From: a virus
IMG/VR virus record: IMGVR_UViG_3300008107_000093
Span: 1-45,967 of that record
DNA length: 45,967 nt
Direction: 5' to 3' (one strand)
In this document: positions 1 through 5,938 of the stretch, piece after piece
Position numbering within the stretch: position 1 is the stretch's first letter
Layout: the number at the start of each line of letters is the position of its first letter
Program-made: the position numbers and the translations under genes
Notes under the pieces: model-generated
What the model was told of the DNA's origin: nothing
The model's input: only the letters and a program-made list of their open reading frames with translations
Databases searched by the model: none

Positions 1-813
1 AAACTTGATGGTGCCCCGGCATTAGTGTGGGGAACTAACCCGCAGAATGGTAAGTTTTTTGTCTGCACGAAAGCAGCATTTAACAAGCAAAAGATTCGCC
101 TTTGCTATAATGAAGATGATGTTTTCCAGCACTTTGGTCATCAGCATCGCGTAGCACAAATCCTCATTTTCTGCCTGGACTTCCTGCCTCGCACTAAACA
201 AGTGCTGCAAGGTGATTGGATTGGTTTTGGTAAGGGTTTGGATACCTTTACTCCCAACACGATTACCTATAAGTTTCCTGAGGTAATTCGTCAAGAGATT
301 ATCATTGCTCCGCACACGATTTACAGTGGTGCTGATGATATTCGTGAGATGACTGCTGCTCCTCTGACTAGCAAACTCATCAGCACTAAGGATTGTCTTT
401 TCGTGCAACCTGAGGTGTCGCTGAATCCTCATCGTGAAGATTTGGAAGAGGTGTGTAACTTTGCTAGGCAAATGAGTACGCTGTGTGAGTTTGTCAGCGA
501 AAAGAAAGCATCACAAATCAAAAAAGAGATTAACGCTTGCATCCGTGAGCAAAGGGACGTTTGTGAGTATGAAATCGCAGAAAAATGCGATTGTGATAAG
601 AACCTGATTCGTTTGTGGAAACTGGTTGCATCTATCAAGATGGATTTGTTCCTGTTCATTGATAGTAGCACGGACATTCGCTGCGAGATTGAAGGTAAGT
701 TCAGCGACCACGAAGGTTATGTTATCGTGAATCAATTTGGAATGATGAAAGTGGTTGACCGTGAGACTTTCTCTTGTGCAAACTTTACGATTGCAAAAAA
801 CTGGGCAAAGTGA
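1..813 (+). CDS. DNA/RNA ligase-family nucleotidyltransferase-like protein, 5' truncated
   Basis: The reading frame is open from the first base, so the N-terminus lies outside the window. The first visible residues, KLDGAPALVWG, fit ligase motif I (K-x-D-G), whose lysine would be adenylated. Further on are QGDWIGFG (motif III-like), FTPNTITY, EGYVIV (motif IV-like) and MMKVVDR (motif V-like), in the order seen in the covalent nucleotidyltransferase superfamily. This resembles phage proteins labelled DUF6267, but that name is recalled, not searched. The natural substrate cannot be read from sequence. The stop overlaps a GTG that opens the first copy of the junction repeat. It could be an RNA ligase, a DNA ligase-like enzyme or an uncharacterised nucleotidyltransferase. 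Confidence 0.6.
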   Translation, partial: KLDGAPALVWGTNPQNGKFFVCTKAAFNKQKIRLCYNEDDVFQHFGHQHRVAQILIFCLDFLPRTKQVLQGDWIGFGKGLDTFTPNTITYKFPEVIRQEIIIAPHTIYSGADDIREMTAAPLTSKLISTKDCLFVQPEVSLNPHREDLEEVCNFARQMSTLCEFVSEKKASQIKKEINACIREQRDVCEYEIAEKCDCDKNLIRLWKLVASIKMDLFLFIDSSTDIRCEIEGKFSDHEGYVIVNQFGMMKVVDRETFSCANFTIAKNWAK

Positions 814-819
814 CTATAA

Positions 820-846
820 CTGGGCCCGTGAAAGTGCATCAGTAGT
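820..846 (+). repeat. junction repeat copy 1 (fused to ATG 847)
   Basis: The 27-bp core reads CTGGGCCC, then GTGAAAGTG, then CATCAGTAGT. It follows the stop of the ligase-family gene, and the next ATG abuts it. Homology extends upstream to TGACTATAA. Confidence 0.9.
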
Positions 847-1170
847 ATGAGCAACACCGTTACGATGGACCTTTCCACTGTAGACCAGCAAATCCGCATC
901 CTTGATTCACTCAATGAGATTGCGTATATGAAGGTGAGTTCTTCTAATCTTGGTGGGACTACTTCATACTTCCTGCATATCTCACTGGACAAAAAAGAGG
1001 ACTGGGTGAATAACATTTTTCACAACAGTCGCTATGCTATTTTTGCACTTCAATCCGGTAAGATTGAACTGATTGCGAAACACTATCAAATGCCTAAGTT
1101 TCGTAAGTGCAATATCAAATCTGCTGCCCAAGTTGCGGAAAAGATTGCATCCTACTGCATTAACAACTGA
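847..1170 (+). CDS. hypothetical protein, 107 aa
   Basis: The ATG sits directly on the end of repeat copy 1 (core 820-846), with no Shine-Dalgarno sequence. The product is 107 aa, soluble-looking, with no membrane segment or signal peptide. It contains a central segment (SSYFLHISL-like pattern around residues 38-48) of alternating hydrophobic residues and a basic C-terminal helix candidate rich in Ala and Ile. I do not recognise a family. It is followed 5 bp later by the next small gene, so it probably belongs to one polycistronic unit with it. Confidence 0.7.
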   Translation: MSNTVTMDLSTVDQQIRILDSLNEIAYMKVSSSNLGGTTSYFLHISLDKKEDWVNNIFHNSRYAIFALQSGKIELIAKHYQMPKFRKCNIKSAAQVAEKIASYCINN

Positions 1171-1175
1171 TTATT

Positions 1176-1400
1176 ATGACTGACGCACAAAAGATTGAGT
1201 TTATTGTTAAGTTGCTGCAAGAGACAGCAAATAAAACTCACTGCAAAGATGGTGACGATTATGAAGATTATGACTCTGCGGATGAATGGTACAATCCAGC
1301 AGATAATGGTAATTTTGATGATGCTTTTGCAGATGGAGAAATCTGTGGAGAAATAGAATATGCCCGTACTATTCTTGCAAAGATTCAAGAACTGAACTAA
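1176..1400 (+). CDS. small acidic hypothetical protein, 74 aa
   Basis: The product is very acidic, with a run of Asp, Glu and Tyr at about residues 26-40, followed by NGNFDDAFADGEICGE and a C-terminal helix. This Asn-Pro-x-Asp-Asn-Gly-Asn-Phe-Asp-Asp type pattern recurs in small cyanophage proteins as far as I remember, but no function is known to me. The gene starts 5 bp after its upstream neighbour; the leader has no Shine-Dalgarno sequence. The acidity could mimic nucleic acid or serve protein binding; that is only inference. Confidence 0.65.
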   Translation: MTDAQKIEFIVKLLQETANKTHCKDGDDYEDYDSADEWYNPADNGNFDDAFADGEICGEIEYARTILAKIQELN

Positions 1401-1430
1401 CAACTGATTCACACTTAGCATTGAACACAA

Positions 1431-1754
1431 ATGACTAATCAAGGCAAACAATGTGAAAGGTGTGGTAAAGGCACCTACGAAATCGCTGACTTGAATGATG
1501 AAATTCACGGTGAACTTCATTGTAACAACTGCGGGCACTTTAGTAAACTTAATTCTACACCCAAAACGAAAGAAATCAAGTCCGTCATTGTAACACGTTC
1601 CATTGAGTATTCTCCCGAAGCATATCTTGAATGTTGCAAAGAAGATGATGAAGAACCCACACAAGAAGGTTTCATTGAATTCATCCAAGATTGGATTTAT
1701 GATGACTTTAGGTGTGGTAACACTGCACAAGAAATCACCACTCTGAACTACTAA
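1431..1754 (+). CDS. zinc-ribbon protein, 107 aa
   Basis: The first 40 residues hold two Cys pairs, C8-x2-C11 and C31-x2-C34 (CERCG and CNNCG), a typical zinc-ribbon spacing, so zinc binding is likely. The remaining part, residues 50-107, is acidic (a KEDDEEPTQEG stretch) with a hydrophobic and aromatic helix (FIEFIQDWIYDDF). Such two-part proteins may bind nucleic acid or protein through the ribbon; no specific function is recognised. Its stop codon TAA shares an A with the ATG of the next gene (TAATG), suggesting translational coupling. Confidence 0.7.
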   Translation: MTNQGKQCERCGKGTYEIADLNDEIHGELHCNNCGHFSKLNSTPKTKEIKSVIVTRSIEYSPEAYLECCKEDDEEPTQEGFIEFIQDWIYDDFRCGNTAQEITTLNY

Positions 1755-1942
1755 TGGAAACTGCATTCGTCACGCCTAAGTCTAAGAAAGCAAAGAACAG
1801 GTTTGCTAATCTTATGGAGTCAAATCCTGAATGTTTCGTAGAACAAGACAAGGGAAATCGTTTCTTTCTGTGTTCTGCAAATAGCAAATACTTTTTCTGG
1901 GTTGACCTGAACAATGACCCAAATTGGCAAGTGGAGTTCTGA
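1754..1942 (+). CDS. hypothetical protein, 62 aa
   Basis: This short protein has a basic N-terminus (PKSKKAKNRF) and a C-terminal half rich in aromatic residues (RFFLCSANSKYFFWVDL). The start overlaps the stop of the zinc-ribbon gene (TAATG), which favours coupled translation. No family is recognised. The length, the tight spacing on both sides and the absence of an equally good overlapping frame support a real gene. Confidence 0.6.
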   Translation: METAFVTPKSKKAKNRFANLMESNPECFVEQDKGNRFFLCSANSKYFFWVDLNNDPNWQVEF

Positions 1943-1948
1943 ATCAAA

Positions 1949-2122
1949 ATGAATATGACACCCAAACTGTATGTTTTCGGCAACTATGATACAGGTGAAA
2001 TGGTATCAGTAACCGCATCTTGTCTCACTGCCGCAACTGCAAAACTTCGTGATGATTATGAATATCACAACTTCTACGTTGAGTCACTGACTACAACTGG
2101 GCCCGTGAAAGTGCATCAGTAG
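1949..2122 (+). CDS. 57-aa hypothetical protein whose C-terminus lies in the junction repeat
   Basis: The frame starts at ATG 1949 (or in frame at 1955) and encodes MNMTPKLYVFGNYDTG, a compact alpha/beta-looking sequence, then a Tyr-rich stretch. It reads straight into repeat copy 2, which supplies the final residues TTGPVKVHQ and the TAG stop (2120-2122). The next gene starts one base later (TAGTATG). The gene is the only clear case here where the repeat is protein-coding at the end of a gene. No function is recognised. Codons look natural throughout, so I regard it as real. Confidence 0.55.
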   Translation: MNMTPKLYVFGNYDTGEMVSVTASCLTAATAKLRDDYEYHNFYVESLTTTGPVKVHQ

Positions 2123-2123
2123 T
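2097..2123 (+). repeat. junction repeat copy 2 (fused to ATG 2124)
   Basis: The core is identical to copy 1, with the upstream extension TGACTACAA. It is translated as the end of the 57-aa gene at 1949, whose stop TAG is inside the repeat. Confidence 0.9.
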
Positions 2124-2465
2124 ATGACCCCCAATCGCTTCCCAATGAACTTCAACGACATTCACGATAGCATCAATCTTGCGTCCAAACTTGCCAAGGA
2201 CAATTATGATGCCCGCAATGGTATCATTGACCGTCTGAATGAGACTGTTGTTGTTGATGTTCGTTCCCGTGCATCATATATTGCTGGTGAATGTTCGTAC
2301 TATTTTCCGCTGCACAATCAGAACGGCGATAAGATTAACGAGGTCAAACTCTATTGTCGTTGTTCTCCCACTGTCAAAGGAGGAATTCGTTATTCCTATA
2401 AATTGAATGGTAAGGTCATTCCTCGTCATAAAATTGCCCAACGAATGAGTGATTTGGGAGTCTAA
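2124..2465 (+). CDS. hypothetical protein, 113 aa
   Basis: The ATG is fused to repeat copy 2 and follows the TAG of the upstream gene by one base, so re-initiation is plausible. The protein has a helical N-terminus (residues 8-30) and a beta-rich centre and C-terminus (TVVVDVRSRASYIAGECSYY, then KVIPRHKIAQRMSDLGV). Basic residues are frequent towards the end. No membrane segment is present. I do not recognise the family. Confidence 0.7.
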   Translation: MTPNRFPMNFNDIHDSINLASKLAKDNYDARNGIIDRLNETVVVDVRSRASYIAGECSYYFPLHNQNGDKINEVKLYCRCSPTVKGGIRYSYKLNGKVIPRHKIAQRMSDLGV

Positions 2466-2479
2466 AACTTCTATGTCAA

Positions 2480-2623
2480 ATGAACACTCACACCTCCTAC
2501 TCAATGCCTAGTTTTTCAACCAGAGTTCTTGCCTTTCTGAATACTCTTACTGATGAACAGTTAGATGATTTCAGTGACGATGACATTATGCAACACATTC
2601 TAAATCAAGAGGAAAACCAGTGA
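2480..2623 (+). CDS. small acidic protein, 47 aa
   Basis: The frame from ATG 2480 gives 47 residues ending in an acidic helix (TDEQLDDFSDDDIMQHILNQ). This Leu-Thr-Asp-Glu-Gln-Leu-Asp-Asp pattern resembles short helical proteins common in phage early regions, without known function. It overlaps the GTG start of the next gene by four bases (GTGA), a classic coupling arrangement. It is short, so confidence is moderate. Confidence 0.55.
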   Translation: MNTHTSYSMPSFSTRVLAFLNTLTDEQLDDFSDDDIMQHILNQEENQ

Positions 2624-2928
2624 AAAAGTATCAAGAACTGGAACAAAAGATTCGTGAACTTCAACAAGAAGTAAATCGCCTGAAAGAAGAAGAAAAAGAG
2701 AACAAGATTCCTGATCTTTTTAATCTTGAACCCACACTTGAAGTTCTAAAGAATCCAAGGAAGAATTATGGTCGGTTGATTTTATCTTTTGAATGGGTTC
2801 TTACTCCTCAAGGTCATACGCATTGGGGAAACCTTTGCAGCGGAAACAAACCACTGACCGACCAGGATATTATTCAACTTCAAAAGTGGGTGATTCTTTA
2901 CTATCAACAACAACAGAAATCCAAATGA
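2620..2928 (+). CDS. coiled-coil protein, tandem paralogue A (102 aa)
   Basis: The start is GTG, overlapping the upstream TGA, and AGAGGA just before it can act as ribosome binding site. Residues 1-30 (MKKYQELEQKIRELQQEVNR and following) form a strong coiled coil. The C-terminal half ends in DQDIIQLQKWVILYYQQ. The next gene encodes a clear paralogue with nearly identical ends and a diverged middle. The two genes overlap by four bases (ATGA). The coiled coil suggests self-association or pairing with the paralogue. Function is unknown. Confidence 0.75.
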   Translation: MKKYQELEQKIRELQQEVNRLKEEEKENKIPDLFNLEPTLEVLKNPRKNYGRLILSFEWVLTPQGHTHWGNLCSGNKPLTDQDIIQLQKWVILYYQQQQKSK

Positions 2929-3218
2929 AAAAGTATCAACAACTAGAAGAGAAAATCAAAGAACTTCAACAAGAAGTAGAGCGTCTGAAAGAAGAAGAAA
3001 AAGAGAATAAACTTCCTGATTATTTCAAGATTGAAAAAGTTCTTGAGTTTCTAGAAGATACCAGTAAAGTTTGGTTGATTGATGAATGTTTTACTTGGGA
3101 ATCTACTCCTCAAGGTGATGACTACTGGTGCGAACTTAGTGAGGAACTACGCCCAGTGAATGACCAGGATATTATTCAACTCCAGAAGTGGGTGATTCTG
3201 TATTATCAACAGAACTGA
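2925..3218 (+). CDS. coiled-coil protein, tandem paralogue B (97 aa)
   Basis: ATG 2925 overlaps the stop of paralogue A. I chose it over upstream in-frame starts because the protein then begins MKKYQQLEEKIKELQQEVER, aligning with residue 1 of paralogue A. Both share the coiled coil, the KEEEKENK linker, a TPQG motif near residue 65 and the ending DQDIIQLQKWVILYYQQ. The middle has diverged (about residues 33-60). A rho-independent terminator lies about 90 bases downstream, so this is probably the last gene of a transcription unit. Confidence 0.75.
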   Translation: MKKYQQLEEKIKELQQEVERLKEEEKENKLPDYFKIEKVLEFLEDTSKVWLIDECFTWESTPQGDDYWCELSEELRPVNDQDIIQLQKWVILYYQQN

Positions 3219-3306
3219 AAATGAGGAAGAAGTTTGCCTCAATTCACAAACAAAAGTGACTTCGTAGAGTGTGAATAATTCAATAGGATAGGTGATTGGG
3301 TGTATG

Positions 3307-3336
3307 AAGCAAGGACTGGTAATCCTTGCTTTTTTT
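3307..3336 (+). terminator. rho-independent terminator
   Basis: A perfect 9-bp stem AAGCAAGGA/TCCTTGCTT with a 7-base loop is followed by a T tract (3330-3336). It ends the unit that contains the tandem coiled-coil genes. Confidence 0.85.
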
Positions 3337-3485
3337 ATTGCTTATGAAAGATAAAAGGTATTAAAAACAATTAAAAAGCCATTTTTAAATATAAACGTGT
3401 AATTAAGCTGTGTGATACTTATTATGATTAAAGGGTGATTTTGATAAGAATTCGTATCAAATAGGGTTGGTCATTTAATACACTC

Positions 3486-3547
3486 AGAACCCTTAATAAT
3501 CCATTTAAATCCTTCTAGACCCCTTAGTATTCTCATTTAAATCCAGC
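3486..3547 (+). repeat. two imperfect 31-bp direct repeats
   Basis: Units at 3486-3516 and 3517-3547 both begin AGAMCCCTTA-like and share ATTTAAATCC near the end. They adjoin head to tail in an intergenic region, consistent with tandem binding sites or replication slippage. Confidence 0.5.
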
Positions 3548-3661
3548 CAGGTCTTGTGATCTTAGCGAGCGTACCATAAGAAACGCAATTTGTCAAGGGA
3601 TAACCACCGCCGCGAGATTTTGAAATCCTCATAAGGGACTCACAAAAGTATCAGAGGTGCT

Positions 3662-3669
3662 TATAAATA
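3662..3669 (+). promoter_or_regulatory. T4-type late promoter motif
   Basis: A perfect TATAAATA octamer lies 70 bases before the gene at 3740. In T4-like phages this box is read by the late sigma factor gp55 with gp33 and the sliding clamp. Confidence 0.6.
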
Positions 3670-3679
3670 CTCCACGAAC

Positions 3680-3708
3680 TTGACAGAATCCTCAAGTTGT
3701 CGTACAGT
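3680..3708 (+). promoter_or_regulatory. sigma70-like promoter
   Basis: A perfect -35 TTGACA (3680-3685) is followed after 17 bases by TACAGT (3703-3708), a 4/6 match to the -10 consensus. It would start transcription about 25 bases before the ATG at 3740, so the gene may have both early and late transcription. Confidence 0.6.
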
Positions 3709-3739
3709 AGCTACACGCACTAATTGGAGCAAAGTTCAG

Positions 3740-3910
3740 ATGGTTTCGTCTTACGCACTGGCACAAAAGAAGAAAGTTCGTGTAACCCTGGAACTCAATG
3801 TGTTTCAGGATTTTGATGCAAAACAGATTGATTTTGAAAAACTGTTTGAATTGGAACCTGCCGAAAGTGTGCAGGTCTACGTTGAGGATTTCTCTGAGAA
3901 TCCTTGGTGA
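3740..3910 (+). CDS. small conserved-looking protein, 56 aa
   Basis: ATG 3740 is preceded by GGAG at about 10 bases, one of the few clear ribosome binding sites in this region. I prefer it to an in-frame upstream TTG at 3680, which coincides with the -35 box. The product has a basic N-terminus (ALAQKKKVRVTLELNV) and an acidic C-terminus with repeated Phe-Glu and Glu-Pro residues (FEKLFELEPAESVQVYVEDF). A single gene between a double promoter and a terminator suggests independent, probably strong, expression. Function is unknown. Confidence 0.75.
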   Translation: MVSSYALAQKKKVRVTLELNVFQDFDAKQIDFEKLFELEPAESVQVYVEDFSENPW

Positions 3911-3960
3911 TTTCTATAACGCTCTGAGACCCCTGTAGAATCGCCTACAAGGGGCATCTG

Positions 3961-3998
3961 AACCCTTGGATATACTTTGGGATACCCAAGGGTTTTTT
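3961..3998 (+). terminator. rho-independent terminator
   Basis: Stem AACCCTTGG (3961-3969) pairs with CCAAGGGTT (3986-3994), followed by T residues to 3998. A second, imperfect stem (CCCCTGTAG with CTACAAGGGG) lies just upstream, so the two may act in tandem. Confidence 0.8.
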
Positions 3999-4030
3999 AT
4001 ATGAAATGAAGAGTTCCAGAGTGACTACAA

Positions 4031-4057
4031 CTGGGCCCGTGAAAGTGCATCAGTAGT
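4031..4057 (+). repeat. junction repeat copy 3 (fused to ATG 4058)
   Basis: The core is identical to copies 1 and 2. It lies between the 3961-3998 terminator and the first gene of the next unit, so no upstream gene end is attached. Confidence 0.9.
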
Positions 4058-4468
4058 ATGAACACTCCCCAAACCACGATGGAGATTCTTCAATATACTC
4101 AAGCACTCTGCGAATCGCTTGAGGTTGATTATCGTCTCTACTGTACAAGGTCTCACCGTCATTGTGTTGAGCGCAATCAAGATGCACACTATCACAATAA
4201 GTGTCTGCAGGAGATTGCGAATGGTACTTATACCTTCACCACTACCTTTGAGATAGTTGAAGGTCGCAAGTATTACAAGGTTGTGATGCTTACTTCTGGG
4301 AATCGGAGTGTTCATTGCTTTGTGAACAAGACGACTGGTGATGTATTGAAATCTGCCTCCTGGAATGCACCTGCAAAGGGAGTCAGATACAATCTTCTGA
4401 ATAAAGAATCGCGGGAGAATTGCTACCGCTATGCAGACTGGAGTGGTCGCTATCTTTACCTTCGTTGA
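4058..4468 (+). CDS. conserved phage hypothetical protein, 136 aa
   Basis: The start is fused to repeat copy 3. The N-terminal part is Cys- and His-rich (CTRSHRHCVERNQ). The C-terminal part, from about residue 65, has the pattern EGRKYYKVVMLTSGNRSVHC, then VNKTTGDVLKSASW, then GVRYNLL and YRYADWSGRYLYLR. I recognise this second part as a recurring phage protein family that also occurs alone, but I know no function for it. Being first after a terminator, it may head its own transcription unit. Confidence 0.75.
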   Translation: MNTPQTTMEILQYTQALCESLEVDYRLYCTRSHRHCVERNQDAHYHNKCLQEIANGTYTFTTTFEIVEGRKYYKVVMLTSGNRSVHCFVNKTTGDVLKSASWNAPAKGVRYNLLNKESRENCYRYADWSGRYLYLR

Positions 4469-4508
4469 GTTCATCTTTCTTTTCAATTCACCTTACTTGA
4501 TTAAAACA

Positions 4509-4832
4509 ATGTTTGAACAATCCTTCCCCCCTGCTGATGCTATGGTCAATCAACTCTCCAAGATTGAGTATAAGAAGCATTGGCAACAGTTTGTGACATT
4601 TACTCTGACTGTGTTTGCTATTGTAACTGTTCTGGCACAAGATGCATACAAGCGTGTGACTGAATGGTATCAGAATGGCGGCAAAGAGCAACTGATTTCT
4701 TATGCTCACCGTTCCGCACTGTTTATCAATAAGCATACAGGTCTTGGTAATAAGTTCTATGCTGCACTGGTTTCTGTACATAATCGGATTGAACTTTCCG
4801 CGCATCAGGTAGATGATGCTTTGAGTGCCTGA
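4509..4832 (+). CDS. hypothetical protein with one membrane segment, 107 aa
   Basis: ATG 4509 follows a Shine-Dalgarno-less, pyrimidine-rich leader. One hydrophobic stretch near residues 28-44 (FVTFTLTVFAIVTVLAQ) would span the inner membrane; the rest is soluble with charged and amphipathic helices. No signal peptidase site is evident. Members of such single-pass phage early proteins may alter host membrane functions, but no family is recognised. Confidence 0.65.
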   Translation: MFEQSFPPADAMVNQLSKIEYKKHWQQFVTFTLTVFAIVTVLAQDAYKRVTEWYQNGGKEQLISYAHRSALFINKHTGLGNKFYAALVSVHNRIELSAHQVDDALSA

Positions 4833-4854
4833 GTATAACTTATTCTTCACAATC

Positions 4855-5025
4855 ATGACTGAAAAAGAAATTCAAATTCGGGCACAAGTTCTTCCTCTGA
4901 TTGATAGTCTGGCATCCAATTTGTTTGATGATGGACAGGCAATCTATGGGCGCAAGTTGGATAGAATTCTCATGAAGCTTGAGAGTATTCTAAATGAGAC
5001 TTCCGACCAGTCTAAACCATTCTGA
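4855..5025 (+). CDS. hypothetical helical protein, 56 aa
   Basis: I chose ATG 4855 because upstream in-frame starts overlap the preceding gene. The product is mostly alpha-helical (EIQIRAQVLPLIDSLASNLF, then GRKLDRILMKLESIL) and soluble. It resembles in length and style the 5094 product, from which it is separated by repeat copy 4. No function is recognised. Confidence 0.6.
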   Translation: MTEKEIQIRAQVLPLIDSLASNLFDDGQAIYGRKLDRILMKLESILNETSDQSKPF

Positions 5026-5043
5026 ATGAGTGCCTGAGTTAAA

Positions 5044-5070
5044 CTGGGCCCCTCAAACTGCATCAGTAGT
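5044..5070 (+). repeat. junction repeat copy 4 (ATA variant)
   Basis: The core carries CTCAAACTG in the variable middle. The expected ATG reads ATA, and the gene starts 23 bases further on, at 5094. Confidence 0.9.
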
Positions 5071-5093
5071 ATAAGCACAACCGACACAAACAA

Positions 5094-5261
5094 ATGGCAA
5101 CCCTGAGCACTGAAAAGACCTATACTCTGATTCTTTCTGAGGATGAAATTCGGATGATTTTCTCTTCGGTTGAGAATGCTCTGGAGTCCAATCTGTTCTC
5201 TATGCAATATGAAAAGATTGCCAAGGATTTTGCAGAGGAAATTGCCCCTGAACTGATCTGA
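5094..5261 (+). CDS. hypothetical protein, 55 aa
   Basis: This short frame lies between repeat copies 4 and 5, each within 23 bases of its ends. The sequence begins MATLSTEKTYTLILSEDEIR and continues as a helix with an amphipathic pattern (FSSVENALESNLF) and an acidic end. Its position as the only content between two repeat copies makes it look like one unit of a modular cassette. Function is unknown. Confidence 0.6.
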   Translation: MATLSTEKTYTLILSEDEIRMIFSSVENALESNLFSMQYEKIAKDFAEEIAPELI

Positions 5262-5262
5262 A

Positions 5263-5289
5263 CTGGGCCCCTTAAAGTGCATCAGTAGT
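5263..5289 (+). repeat. junction repeat copy 5 (ATA variant)
   Basis: The middle is CTTAAAGTG. It follows the TGA of the 5094 gene by one base, and the next start is displaced to 5320. Confidence 0.9.
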
Positions 5290-5319
5290 ATAAGCACAAC
5301 CCCATCGCTACTTTCCCCA

Positions 5320-5631
5320 ATGCGTAAGATTGAAACCCTGATGAACTCTGCCATTCAGAATGAGCAGAACTGGTCTCAAGATAACACCACTGTTACTACT
5401 CTGAATGGTGTATCTTCTGTCCGTCTGCATGGCAATCTGATTGCTGATATTGGTGATACCTGGATTCGTCTTTTTGACGGTGGGTATAAATCTAAAACCA
5501 CCAAAAGCCGACTGAATGCTATTCTTGCAGTTCACGGCAATGGTGATAAAGTTTACCAGAAGAACTTCAACTGGTACGTTGAAACTAACGGCACTGAAGT
5601 TCCCTTCTCCAATGGTCTCACTCTTCGCTGA
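5320..5631 (+). CDS. conserved phage hypothetical protein, 103 aa
   Basis: The start follows repeat copy 5 by 30 bases, with CTTTCCCCA directly before ATG. Residues 20-60 show the pattern WSQDNTTVTT, then VSSVRLHGNLIADIGD and WIRLFDGGYKSKTTKSRLNA, followed by VYQKNFNWYV. I recall this as a recurring small-phage-protein family, with beta strands and a conserved Leu-His-Gly-Asn motif, of unknown function. No membrane segment is present. Confidence 0.7.
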   Translation: MRKIETLMNSAIQNEQNWSQDNTTVTTLNGVSSVRLHGNLIADIGDTWIRLFDGGYKSKTTKSRLNAILAVHGNGDKVYQKNFNWYVETNGTEVPFSNGLTLR

Positions 5632-5641
5632 GTGACTACAA

Positions 5642-5668
5642 CTGGGCCCCTCAAAGTGCATCAGTAGT
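5642..5668 (+). repeat. junction repeat copy 6 (fused to ATG 5669)
   Basis: The middle is CTCAAAGTG. The upstream extension TGACTACAA is present, and the ATG follows directly. Confidence 0.9.
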
Positions 5669-5905
5669 ATGAACACCGATTCTCAAATGAACTTCGATTT
5701 CGTTAAGTCTGCCTCCGCTGCTGGTCTTAATCACCAGTGGAATCTTGTCTCTCATTATGTACTGCACAAGTCCAACTATCCCGGAATGACTGTTAGCGAA
5801 ACCATCGCGTTCCGTGATGCACTTAAGGTTGAACTTGACGACCGTTGGGAGAATGGAGACAAGCAAGCTTTTGAGGAAATGATTGCACGAACCTTCGGTC
5901 GCTGA
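5669..5905 (+). CDS. hypothetical protein, 78 aa
   Basis: The start is fused to repeat copy 6. The protein is helical, with the segments NHQWNLVSHYVLHKSN and VSETIAFRDALKVELDDRW, and a mixed-charge C-terminus (FEEMIARTFGR). It is soluble and has no cysteine. No family is recognised. Repeat copy 7 starts 6 bases beyond its stop. Confidence 0.65.
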   Translation: MNTDSQMNFDFVKSASAAGLNHQWNLVSHYVLHKSNYPGMTVSETIAFRDALKVELDDRWENGDKQAFEEMIARTFGR

Positions 5906-5911
5906 GTGAAA

Positions 5912-5938
5912 CTGGGCCCGTCAAACTGCATCTATAGT
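5912..5938 (+). repeat. junction repeat copy 7 (most diverged)
   Basis: The middle is GTCAAACTG, and CATCAGTAGT has become CATCTATAGT, followed by GTA in place of ATG. The gene start is displaced to 5981. Confidence 0.85.

Larger units (their letters stand above)
3219..3739 (+). other. 521-bp intergenic regulatory region
   Basis: No gene is supported here. It holds, in order, a terminator (3307-3336), an AT-rich stretch, a 7-bp inverted repeat TTTGATA/TATCAAA (3440-3446 and 3455-3461) around GAATTC, two imperfect 31-bp direct repeats (3486-3516 and 3517-3547) each containing ATTTAAATCC, then a late-type promoter and a sigma70-like promoter before the gene at 3740. The inverted and direct repeats look like protein-binding sites, but that is inference. 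Confidence 0.6.

Noticed and set aside
841-850. TAGTATRA at the end of the repeat as a standard sigma70 -10 box
   Set aside because: No TTGACA-like -35 lies 16-18 bases upstream (CTGGGC instead), and in five copies the box contains the start codon, so a normal promoter for the fused gene is unlikely. It remains possible in the ATA copies.
2793-2924. Upstream start for coiled-coil paralogue B
   Set aside because: It lies wholly within paralogue A in another frame; the alignment of both paralogues at MKKYQ fixes the start at 2925.
3680-3739. TTG 3680 as start of the 56-aa gene
   Set aside because: It coincides with the -35 promoter box, while ATG 3740 has a ribosome binding site.
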